Positions 1 through 6,367 of a stretch of 13,943 bases of DNA are shown one piece after another. The position numbers were made by a program, and so were the translations under genes. Every line of letters begins with the position of its first letter. Position 1 is the stretch's first letter. A model generated the notes under the pieces. It had not been told where the DNA came from. It saw only the letters and a program-made list of their open reading frames with translations, and did no database searches. This DNA is from JBBIJR01 sp037445875 (GTDB taxonomy: Bacteria; CLD3; SB21), in contig JBBIJR010000083.1 in the NCBI GenBank assembly GCA_037445875.1, positions 1 to 13,943 of the forward strand, in the 5' to 3' direction.

Positions 1-294
1 TGACAGCGCGTTGTCGAGCAGAAGCGTATCGGAATTGAGAAGAAAGATGAACTCGCCGTCCGCTTCACGGATACCGACGTTGTTCGCCGGTCCAAAGCCG
101 ATATTCCTCGGTTGTTCCAACAGACGGACCCCCGGAAACCGTTCGCGGATCGCTTCGGGAGAACCGTCCGTCGAAGCGTTGTCCACGACGAAGATTTCGA
201 AGTCGAGGCCGGTCGTGTGTCGGTAAACGGAATCAATGCACGGAAGCGTGAGGTCGCGGGTGTTGTAACTGACGATGATGACGGAGACATCCAT
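1..294 (-). CDS. Glycosyltransferase family 2, N-terminal part (runs off left edge)
   Basis: The first 98 residues of a GT-A fold glycosyltransferase are present; the gene continues beyond base 1. It starts with ATG at 294, giving MDVSVIIVSYNTRDL, the typical first beta strand of GT2 enzymes. Further landmarks are VVDNASTDGS (about residues 36-45), which binds the nucleotide-sugar, NIGFGPANN (about 64-72), and LLNSDT (about 85-90), where NSD stands at the DXD-like metal site. The pattern resembles the rhamnosyltransferase/WcaA-like branch that builds cell-surface polysaccharides from nucleotide sugars at the cytoplasmic membrane; the donor and acceptor cannot be read from this part. It lies 133 nt downstream of the aminotransferase on the same strand, so cotranscription is possible, although a weak promoter is visible in the gap. 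Family assignment is firm; specificity is unknown. Confidence 0.9.
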   Translation of the reverse strand, partial: MDVSVIIVSYNTRDLTLPCIDSVYRHTTGLDFEIFVVDNASTDGSPEAIRERFPGVRLLEQPRNIGFGPANNVGIREADGEFIFLLNSDTLLLDNALS

Positions 295-320
295 ATCGTG
301 CGGCGCCGAACGCCGCGGGC

Positions 321-349
321 AATATGGACACCGTGCCGAAGAATTGCAA
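321..349 (-). promoter_or_regulatory. Weak candidate sigma70-like promoter upstream of the glycosyltransferase
   Basis: On the minus strand a TTGCAA hexamer (349-344) and CATATT (326-321) are separated by exactly 17 nt, about 27 nt upstream of the glycosyltransferase ATG. Each hexamer matches 4 of 6 consensus positions, so this could be chance. Confidence 0.25.
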
Positions 350-427
350 GGTCAAAATCGGGGAGTGCAGCGCGGGAGGTCGAGATTTCCCGATTCACGA
401 AAGACCTGGGTGGTTCGGTCTCCAACC

Positions 428-1603
428 TCAAGATCCCACCAGCACCTCATGGATCCTCCGCATTGCCTCCGCAACACGGTCCGGCGGCTCTCCGGTGAAA
501 CACAGCCGCACGTACGTAGCAAAGTCGCGCCCGAAATCCTCGCCCGGCGCGACGGACACGCCGCGCTCGAGCAGTGTTTCAACCACCTCCCAGAATGTTC
601 GTCCGCTGAGATACGGGGAGAGATCAAAGAAAACAAAACACGTGCCCTCCGGTGAGAAGACGGGAAGCTGCAATTCCTTGATCGCCAGGTCGCGCATACG
701 CTGGTACTCCTCCCGCACGCCCTTCATCCACCGCTGCCTTGTTTCCACCGGTGCGATCATCATCTGCTGAGCCATCGTGCCCGCTCCGTACAGTTCGTGG
801 ACCATCGCTTTGTTCACCTGCTGCAGGACGTCGGGCGGCGCCGCCAGATAACCCAGCCGGAGCCCGGCGAACATAAAGACCTTGGAGAATGTGAACACAC
901 TGAGCGTCCGCTCCGCCATTCCGGGAAGCGTGGCGATGCTGATATGCTCCCGTTCGTCGAACGTCAACGCGTCGTAGGCTTCGTCCGAGATGACCCACAG
1001 GTCGTACCGCGCCGCGAAATCGGCGATCTGGCGGAACTGCGCCATGTCGAGCACCTTGCCGGAAGGATTGTTCGGAGAGTTCAGATAGAGCGCAGCGGTC
1101 CGCTCGGTCACGAACCGCTCCAGATACGACGCGATATCGAAATCCGGCTGCTCGAACAGCGTCACGTACAGCGGCACTTCCACGACGGTCGCGCCGGCCA
1201 TACGGACCATGCCCGGATAGAACGGCCAGCACGGCGTCAGAACGATGACCTCCTCTCCGGCATCGATCAGTCCCATGGTGGACGCACTCAGCGCATTGGT
1301 CGCGCCGCTCGTAACGAGGATGTGGTCGCGCGTGACGTCCAGGCCGTTGTCGGCGGCCACCTTGGCCGCGAGCGCTTTCCGCAGCGCGTCGATGCCGAAT
1401 GTGTGGCAGTAACGATTGTAATCCGGGAATCGTTCCTTGAACTCGTTCGCAAGAGGCAGAGGATACACGGGCTGTTGATACGTGTCGCCGATGTGCAGCT
1501 TGAGCATGTCTTTCCCGTGGGTCTTGAAGTGGTCTCGGAAGCATTCATAGACGGAACCGGGCATGAACTCGGAGCGGGTGGAGAAGCGGGGGAACTTGGG
1601 CAT
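428..1603 (-). CDS. PLP-dependent class I/II aminotransferase
   Basis: This is a 391-residue fold-type I aminotransferase, a normal family length. SGATNAL (about residues 99-105) is the phosphate-binding loop. NSPNNPSG (175-182) carries the conserved Asn179, and SDEAY (206-210) carries Asp207 and Tyr210, which contact PLP. FTFSK ends in Lys241, the Schiff-base lysine, followed by Arg248 in GLRLGY. Arg366 in YVRLCF is the likely carboxylate-binding arginine. It should transfer an amino group from an amino acid to a 2-oxo acid in the cytoplasm; the substrate cannot be assigned, with aspartate aminotransferase-like or MalY-like members both possible. I chose the ATG at 1603 because GGAG lies 5 nt upstream. 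The longer GTG at 1630 would lie at or upstream of the predicted transcription start from the promoter at 1659-1631. The gene is followed by the glycosyltransferase on the same strand. Confidence 0.9.
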   Translation of the reverse strand: MPKFPRFSTRSEFMPGSVYECFRDHFKTHGKDMLKLHIGDTYQQPVYPLPLANEFKERFPDYNRYCHTFGIDALRKALAAKVAADNGLDVTRDHILVTSGATNALSASTMGLIDAGEEVIVLTPCWPFYPGMVRMAGATVVEVPLYVTLFEQPDFDIASYLERFVTERTAALYLNSPNNPSGKVLDMAQFRQIADFAARYDLWVISDEAYDALTFDEREHISIATLPGMAERTLSVFTFSKVFMFAGLRLGYLAAPPDVLQQVNKAMVHELYGAGTMAQQMMIAPVETRQRWMKGVREEYQRMRDLAIKELQLPVFSPEGTCFVFFDLSPYLSGRTFWEVVETLLERGVSVAPGEDFGRDFATYVRLCFTGEPPDRVAEAMRRIHEVLVGS

Positions 1604-1630
1604 GAAGTCTCCGTGCGTTGTTGGCGACAC

Positions 1631-1659
1631 AGTATAGGCGCGAACGCGGATGAATGCAA
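1631..1659 (-). promoter_or_regulatory. Sigma70-like promoter of the aminotransferase gene
   Basis: On the minus strand, TTGCAT (1659-1654) and TATACT (1636-1631, 5 of 6 consensus bases) have a 17-nt spacer. Transcription would start near 1624, giving a leader of about 20 nt that contains the GGAG of the aminotransferase. The position supports the ATG at 1603 as the true start. Confidence 0.55.
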
Positions 1660-1722
1660 GACACCGTTTCCGAACCGTTTCCGTTCAAGCTTGTTCGCAT
1701 TTGTTGCGATCACCGGAGAAAC

Positions 1723-1950
1723 ATGACAAGAGTCATTTTCTTGAGGCAGGCGAAGGTCAGGATTATCGTGTACAATCTTCTTGGCCAACGTGTGCGGACG
1801 TTGGTGGACGAAATCCAAGAAGCCGGATATCGTTTTGTCGTCTGGGACGGGAAGAATGATCTCGGTGACGAGGTTGCTTCCGGGATGTACATCTTCCAGT
1901 TTACCGCGCCGAAGTTCGTCAAGGCCCGGAAGATGATCCTTGCGAAGTGA
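1723..1950 (+). pseudogene. Orphan C-terminal sorting-domain fragment (FlgD-like / T9SS type A), 75 codons
   Basis: The reading frame encodes little more than the second half of a FlgD-Ig-like/type IX secretion C-terminal domain. Diagnostic stretches are VRIIVYNLLGQRVRTLVDE, then EAGYRFVVWDGKND, then ASGMYIFQF, and the ending VKARKMILAK. In the family this domain is the C-terminus of large secreted proteins and directs export and surface anchoring. The usual opening of the domain (a FNPST-type strand) and the whole passenger are absent: only about nine unrelated residues precede the homology. An ATG at 1723 has GGAG four nt upstream (1715-1718), so a small protein could still be made, but without a signal peptide it could not reach the type IX apparatus. 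The perfect terminator just downstream shows this is the authentic 3' end of a once longer gene. I read it as a deletion remnant. A functional small protein is the alternative. Confidence 0.65.
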
Positions 1951-1973
1951 CACGGCGCGAATGGCGTTTCTGG

Positions 1974-2005
1974 AAAGAGGAATCCTCCCGATTCCTCTTT
2001 TTTTT
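1974..2005 (+). terminator. Rho-independent terminator after the sorting-domain fragment
   Basis: AAAGAGGAAT (1974-1983) pairs perfectly over 10 bp with ATTCCTCTTT (1991-2000) around a 7-nt loop, and the T run covers 1998-2005. It ends transcription of the gene whose 3' end is the sorting-domain fragment. It also lies inside any long 5' extension of the next reading frame, arguing that the acyl-CoA synthetase begins downstream at 2072. Confidence 0.9.
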
Positions 2006-2071
2006 CGCCTCTCGAATGCAGATATTCCCGTCGCGAACCGAACCTGCAACCGCGGAAACGGAGCCAATGAC

Positions 2072-4180
2072 GTGCACATCCTCGACAAGATCTTCAAACC
2101 GCAGTCCATCGCCATCATCGGCGCCTCGCGGAAAAAACTGACCATCGGACGCGAGATCATCCACAACCTCATCATCAACGATTTCGTCGGACCGGTCTAT
2201 CCGGTCAACCCCAACGCCGATTCGATCCACAGCCTGAAATGCTATCCCTCGGTGACCGCCATCCCCGGCGAGGTGGACCTGGCCATCATCACGGTGCCCA
2301 AGCAGTTCGTGCTCGAAGTCGTGGAGGAATGCGGCAAGAAAGGCATCAAGGGCCTCGTTGTCATTACGGCGGGGTTTCGCGAAGTGGGCGACGAAGGGTT
2401 GAAACTCGAACAGAAGTTGCTGGAGAAGATCAAAGCATACGGTATGCGGATGATCGGACCCAATTGCATGGGCGTGATCAATTCGGACGAGGCGGTGTGT
2501 ATGAACGCCACCTTTGCGCCGACGCAGCCGATCCGGGGACGGGTGTCGTTCATCAGCCAGAGCGGCGCGCTGGGTGTGGCCATTCTCGAGCACGCGGCCG
2601 CCCTCGACCTCGGCATCGCGATGTTCGCCAGCATCGGCAACAAGGCCAACGTCTCCGGCAACGACCTGCTCGAATACTGGCGCGACGATACGCAGACGCG
2701 CGTCATCCTGATGTACCTCGAGAGCTTCGGCAATCCGAGGCGGTTCATCGAGATCGCTCGCAGCATCACGCGCTTCAAACCGATGATCACCGTGAAATCC
2801 GGCCGCACGCAGCAGGGGGCGATGGCGGCGTCGTCCCACACGGGCGCGCTCGCCGGCACGGACGTGATCGTGGACGCCATGCTTCAGCAAGCCGGCGTGA
2901 TTCGTGTGGAATCGATCGAGCAGCTCTTCGACCTGGCCATGGCGTTCGACAAACAACCCATCCCGCAGGGCGACCGCGTTGCCATCCTCTCCAACGCGGG
3001 CGGGCCCGCGATCATGGCCACCGACGCGCTTGTATCGCAGGGGCTGCGGCTCGCGGAACTGACCGCGAAAACGAAAGAGGAACTTCGCAAGATCCTGCCG
3101 GCCGAGGCGAGCGTGAACAACCCCGTCGACACTACCGCCGGCGGCAACGCGGAGGTGTATGGCAAGGCCTTGCACCGTATCGTCGCCGATCCCAACGTGG
3201 ACAGCATTATCGCGATCTTCGTGCCCCCGATCACGGTGCACACGCGCGACGTTGCACGGGAGATCGAGTCGGCCAACCGGCAGTATCCGGAAAAGACGAT
3301 GCTGTGCTGCTTCATGAGCCAGGACAAGGAAAGCATTGCCAATATGCGCCAGCGCGGCGTGCCGGTGTATATCTTTCCGGAGTCGGCGGCGCGCGCCCTC
3401 AGCGCGATGAACGAGCACCGAAAGTGGCGCCTGAAACAGGAAGGCAGCGTACGTACGTTCGACGTTGACCGGAAGGAAGTGAACTCCGTCGTCGAGCAGG
3501 CCTACGCCGCCGGACGGTCGTTCCTGCTGCCGTCGGAGGTATTCAGCATTCTCCAGGCGTACGGATTCCGCGCGGCCGGCAGCACGATCGTGCAAAAGGA
3601 GGACGAGGCGGTGAAATTCGCAAGCTCGCTTGACCGCCCCGTTGTGCTGAAGGTCGTGTCGTCGGCCATCGTGCACAAATCGGACATCGGCGGCGTGCAG
3701 GTGGACCTGCGGTCGGAGGAAGACGTACGCACCGGGTACCGCCGGATCATGGAGAACCTCAAGAGCCGGAACCTGCAGGACAAGATCGAGGGGATCCTGG
3801 TGCAGGAGATGGTGCGCGGCGGTAAGGAGATCGTGCTGGGCATGAGCCGCGACCGCTCGTTCGGGCCGGTGATCATGGCCGGACTGGGCGGGATCTACGT
3901 CGAGGTGTTGAAGGACGTGAACTTCAAGATCGCGCCGCTCACCGACCTCGATGCGCGCGAGATGATCGAATCGCTCCGCAGTTATCCGCTGCTCAAAGGC
4001 GTGCGCGGCGAGAAGGAAGTGCACCTCCCGACGATCGTCGAGTATCTGCAGAGGTTGTCGCAGCTCGTGACCGAAGTGGAAACCATCGCCGAGATCGATA
4101 TGAACCCGATCATGGTGTTCGAATCCGCCGCCGAGTGCAAGGTGGTGGATGCGCGGATCAGGCTGGTGGAACGGACATAG
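2072..4180 (+). CDS. Acetate/acyl-CoA ligase (ADP-forming), single-chain alpha-beta type
   Basis: This 702-residue enzyme belongs to the NDP-forming acyl-CoA synthetase family, which interconverts acyl-CoA, ADP and phosphate with the free acid, CoA and ATP, often yielding ATP during acetate formation. The N-terminal CoA-binding Rossmann domain shows SIAIIGASRKK near residue 13. Flavodoxin-like ligase domains follow, with SHTGALAGTD carrying His256, the family's phosphorylated histidine. An ATP-grasp domain (about 480-702) has VLKVVSSAIVHKSDIGGV, whose His535 matches the second phosphohistidine, GLGGIYVEV, and DMNPI near the end. Length and domain order fit the fused form. The start is GTG 2072, with GGAG 8 nt upstream; the open frame reaches back to 1940, but that stretch contains the terminator and gives no recognisable protein. 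The last codons lie in a direct repeat duplicated about 1 kb downstream. The substrate (acetate or another acid) is inferred only. Confidence 0.92.
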   Translation: MHILDKIFKPQSIAIIGASRKKLTIGREIIHNLIINDFVGPVYPVNPNADSIHSLKCYPSVTAIPGEVDLAIITVPKQFVLEVVEECGKKGIKGLVVITAGFREVGDEGLKLEQKLLEKIKAYGMRMIGPNCMGVINSDEAVCMNATFAPTQPIRGRVSFISQSGALGVAILEHAAALDLGIAMFASIGNKANVSGNDLLEYWRDDTQTRVILMYLESFGNPRRFIEIARSITRFKPMITVKSGRTQQGAMAASSHTGALAGTDVIVDAMLQQAGVIRVESIEQLFDLAMAFDKQPIPQGDRVAILSNAGGPAIMATDALVSQGLRLAELTAKTKEELRKILPAEASVNNPVDTTAGGNAEVYGKALHRIVADPNVDSIIAIFVPPITVHTRDVAREIESANRQYPEKTMLCCFMSQDKESIANMRQRGVPVYIFPESAARALSAMNEHRKWRLKQEGSVRTFDVDRKEVNSVVEQAYAAGRSFLLPSEVFSILQAYGFRAAGSTIVQKEDEAVKFASSLDRPVVLKVVSSAIVHKSDIGGVQVDLRSEEDVRTGYRRIMENLKSRNLQDKIEGILVQEMVRGGKEIVLGMSRDRSFGPVIMAGLGGIYVEVLKDVNFKIAPLTDLDAREMIESLRSYPLLKGVRGEKEVHLPTIVEYLQRLSQLVTEVETIAEIDMNPIMVFESAAECKVVDARIRLVERT

Positions 4181-4196
4181 ACGCAAGACGCGTGCT
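4158..4196 (+). repeat. Direct repeat copy A at the acyl-CoA synthetase 3' end
   Basis: Bases 4158-4192 match 5163-5197 at 30 of 35 positions without gaps. TGCT follows in both copies after a 2-nt indel, so the copy can be traced to 4196. The repeat includes the last codons and TAG stop of the acyl-CoA synthetase. Read on the minus strand it encodes RLASMSVPPA-stop, closely matching the ABC ATPase tail RLAPMSAPPA-stop that occurs in the other copy. It ends 32 nt before the HNH gene start. Confidence 0.8.
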
Positions 4197-4228
4197 TGCA
4201 GGATGAAAGAGCAGCTTCCAGGTTAGCC

Positions 4229-5131
4229 ATGGATCTCGATACTCAAGTCCGCCTCGCAGCATTTGGCTGGCTGAGCGACCGTGCCACCATAGTGGGCGAT
4301 GTGCTGTCACGAGATATGCTGGAAACAGGATTCCCGTTTCAAGGGCAGAGAATGCCGCTCGTGTCCCCTCAAGGCATTTTCAAACCAAAGATCCTCGAGA
4401 TACCCCTATCCATAACAACAACGCCTGAAGGTCCTTACGACGATAGCTTTGACAAGGATGATTTCTTGCTTTACAGGTACAGGGGAACGGATCCTGACCA
4501 CAGGGACAACGTGGGTCTGAGGTTGGCTTTCAATCGGCGTCGCCCGCTCATATACTTTCACGGCGTGACGCGAGGCAGGTACCTGGCGGTTTGGCCCGTA
4601 TACGTGATCAGTGACGACCCGGCCGCTCTATGCTTCAAGATTGCGGTCGATGAATTTCAAAACCTTTTGAGCGACGACCAACCGGCCGTGATCGCCGAGA
4701 ATTCGGACAGCAGGAGAGCTTATTTGACTTCCATCGTGAGAGTGAGATTACACCAGAGAAGCTTCCCCGAAAGAGTGTTGGATGCCTATCATTCTCAATG
4801 TTCATTCTGCCGTTTGAGACATCGAGAGCTGCTTGATGCGGCGCACATTGTTCCTGATTCAGAACGTGATAGCAAACCGATCGTGGAGAACGGTATCTCC
4901 CTTTGCAAACTTCACCATGCCGCTTTTGACGGTTTGTTTCTCGCCGTTTCACCTGACTACCGAATAGTCGTACGCGAAGACATCCTCGAGGAAGAGGACG
5001 GGCCTGGACTGCAGCACGGTTTGAAGGATTTGCACGGCTTGACGATCATGCTACCTCATAGAAAGGAATTCTGGCCCAAGAGGGAATTCCTGGAATGGCG
5101 ATTCGATAGATTCAGCAAGGCAGCATCGTGA
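4229..5131 (+). CDS. HNH endonuclease with N-terminal recognition-type domain (candidate type IV restriction enzyme)
   Basis: The 300-residue protein has a C-terminal HNH nuclease module (about 185-235). Cys191-x2-Cys194, Cys226 and His229/His230 form a zinc-knuckle-like frame, with DAAHIVP (His206), Asn221 in ENGISL and CKLHHAAFD. The first 145 residues form a separate conserved-looking domain containing MPLVSPQGIFKP (42-53), LLYRYRGTDPDHRDNVGLR (80-98) and GRYLAVWPVYV (116-126). I recall such N-terminal domains with HNH nucleases of the McrA/ScoMcrA type that read modified DNA. No modification enzyme is visible nearby, which would suit a modification-dependent enzyme, but that is inference. 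Start ATG 4229 is preceded only by a weak AGG; a TTG at 4196 is an unlikely alternative. The gene is less G+C rich (28 of 60 bases at 4381-4440, against 40 of 60 at 3661-3720 in its neighbour). It sits between direct repeats and has no evident promoter, so it probably relies on read-through. Recent acquisition is likely. Confidence 0.85.
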   Translation: MDLDTQVRLAAFGWLSDRATIVGDVLSRDMLETGFPFQGQRMPLVSPQGIFKPKILEIPLSITTTPEGPYDDSFDKDDFLLYRYRGTDPDHRDNVGLRLAFNRRRPLIYFHGVTRGRYLAVWPVYVISDDPAALCFKIAVDEFQNLLSDDQPAVIAENSDSRRAYLTSIVRVRLHQRSFPERVLDAYHSQCSFCRLRHRELLDAAHIVPDSERDSKPIVENGISLCKLHHAAFDGLFLAVSPDYRIVVREDILEEEDGPGLQHGLKDLHGLTIMLPHRKEFWPKREFLEWRFDRFSKAAS

Positions 5132-5203
5132 GTTGCATGCTGACGGATGCTGAACGCACGAGTCAGGCTGGAGGAGCAGACATAGGCGCGAGACGCGCGT
5201 GCT
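5130..5203 (+). repeat. Direct repeat copy B, starting at the HNH stop codon
   Basis: The secure core, 5163-5197, matches 4158-4192 at 30 of 35 positions; TGCT (5200-5203) extends it. Upstream, weaker similarity to the acyl-CoA synthetase end continues with small indels. GAGTTGCATGCTGACGGATG (5130-5149) resembles the stretch encoding ECKVVD in copy A. The left limit therefore coincides with the HNH stop codon or lies near 5144. The right part also forms the C-terminal codons of the convergent ABC ATPase. Confidence 0.7.
5144..5185 (+). pseudogene. Fossil of an acyl-CoA synthetase C-terminus
   Basis: Read in frame up to TAG 5183-5185, this stretch gives RMLNARVRLEEQT-stop. The intact synthetase ends KVVDARIRLVERT-stop, so 6 of 13 residues are identical and several more are conservative, with the stop codons aligned. 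A TGA at 5141-5143 and the HNH gene cut it off from any body. It is best read as the displaced original or donor-derived 3' end left when the HNH cassette entered. A competing gapped alignment exists upstream of 5163, so only the last seven codons are secure. Confidence 0.5.
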
Positions 5204-6158
5204 CAAAGCACGCCGTGCGATGACCGGGTTCCACTTCTTCGAACGGGGGCCGCTCACGCCGGCAGCGATCGATCGCATAAGCGCAGCGGGGATGGAAATA
5301 ACACCCACCGGGGGGCCTGGTCAGATCGGGAATCTGTCCCGGCAGGGTGCGAAGGGCGCCGCCCGGTTCGATTCGCGGGATCGATTGTAACAGGCCCAAA
5401 GTATAGGGATGCCGCGGGGCTTTCAAAATCTGACGGACACTTCCCACTTCCACGATCCGTGAGGCGTACATCACCGCCACGCGCTCCGCCACCGCTCCCA
5501 CCACGCCGAAATCGTGCGTGATCAACAACACGCTCAAGCGGCGTTTCTCCTGCTGCCGCCGTATCAATTCGAGGATCTGCGCTTCGACGGTCACATCCAG
5601 CGCCGAGGTGGGTTCGTCGGCGATCAGTAGTTCGGGATTGCACGCGAGCGCCATGGCGAGGTGGATACGCTGTTTCATCCCTCCCGAAAGTTGATGAGGA
5701 TAACTGCGGTAGAGGTCCTGCACATCGGGCAGTCCGACTTCCTGCATGAGTTCCAGCGCACGCCCTCGTGCCGCTGTGGCGTTCAGGCGCTCGTGCCACA
5801 CGAGTACCTCGCCGATTTGATCGCCGCAGCGGATCACCGGATTCAGCGCCGCCCCCGGTTCCTGAAACACCATGGCGATCTGTTTTCCGCGAACCTGCTG
5901 CCATTCCCGGGGGGGCAGGGTCCGCAGGTCGCGACCTTTGAACAGGATTCGGCCTGAAACGATTCGAAGGTCCTGTTCTGCGAGGAGATTGAGCAGCGCC
6001 AGGGCCGTGACCGTTTTGCCCGAACCGGACTCGCCAACGAGCGCGAGGATTTCGCCCTTGCGGATCTCGAGGGTCAGTCCGTCAACGACCCGCGTCCCGC
6101 TGTTGCGTCCCAGACCGACTTCCAGGTCTTCGATGCGAAGTAGAGGTTCGCTTTCCAT
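5163..6158 (-). CDS. Oligopeptide/dipeptide ABC transporter ATP-binding protein (OppD/DppD type)
   Basis: This 331-residue ATPase would power peptide or nickel-type import at the inner membrane. It shows Walker A GESGSGKT (42-49), Q-loop VFQE (Gln99), the signature LSGGMKQR (157-164), Walker B LLIADEP (177-183) and switch His215 in LITHD. The C-terminal OppD/DppD extension begins at HPYTLGLL (250-257) and holds Cys286, Cys292, Cys299 and Cys317, the cysteine set known in this family to bind a 4Fe-4S cluster. Length is normal. ATG 6158 fits the family N-terminus, but no good Shine-Dalgarno precedes it. No permease, substrate-binding protein or OppF partner is adjacent: the upstream gene is divergent and the downstream genes are convergent. 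It must work with subunits encoded elsewhere or be an orphan. Its last ten codons are also duplicated, in antisense, near 4190. Confidence 0.92.
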   Translation of the reverse strand: MESEPLLRIEDLEVGLGRNSGTRVVDGLTLEIRKGEILALVGESGSGKTVTALALLNLLAEQDLRIVSGRILFKGRDLRTLPPREWQQVRGKQIAMVFQEPGAALNPVIRCGDQIGEVLVWHERLNATAARGRALELMQEVGLPDVQDLYRSYPHQLSGGMKQRIHLAMALACNPELLIADEPTSALDVTVEAQILELIRRQQEKRRLSVLLITHDFGVVGAVAERVAVMYASRIVEVGSVRQILKAPRHPYTLGLLQSIPRIEPGGALRTLPGQIPDLTRPPGGCYFHPRCAYAIDRCRRERPPFEEVEPGHRTACFEHARLAPMSAPPA

Positions 6159-6290
6159 TGACAGCAAAGTAATGGAAAAAGGAAAAAGGAACAATTGTAT
6201 TGTAAGTTCTCTGCAATTCATGAATGATTCTCCCGCTGTGTCCTTGGTCCCGTGAGGGCCGTCGCTCGCAAAGTCTCGCCCACTTTCTCC

Positions 6291-6319
6291 TTGAATAAAC
6301 TCCCAAATGCCCGTACATT
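6291..6319 (+). promoter_or_regulatory. Sigma70-like promoter of the phosphohexomutase gene
   Basis: TTGAAT (6291-6296) and TACATT (6314-6319) are separated by 17 nt, predicting transcription from about 6326 and a leader of roughly 40 nt ending in GGAG (6356-6359). The remainder of the 209-nt divergent region 6159-6367 has an A/T-rich stretch at 6165-6205 that may hold the ABC ATPase promoter (minus-strand TACAAT motifs near 6195-6205), but I see no convincing -35 box for it. Confidence 0.45.
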
Positions 6320-6367
6320 CGCAGCGAACTTTCATCCTCACCAAACGCACGAGACGGAGTGTCAAGC

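Noticed and set aside
1940..2071. 5' extension of the acyl-CoA synthetase by 44 codons
   Set aside because: It contains a perfect rho-independent terminator at 1974-2005 and gives no family-like sequence; GTG 2072 with GGAG fits the family N-terminus.
1919..4186. A very long open frame (about 755 codons) on the minus strand opposite the acyl-CoA synthetase
   Set aside because: It is Arg/His-rich with no recognisable domain and mirrors the codon pattern of the real gene. Such antisense frames are common in G+C-rich DNA. Similar minus-strand frames opposite the mutase (6362-8086) and the TolC-like gene (12026-13642) were rejected for the same reason.
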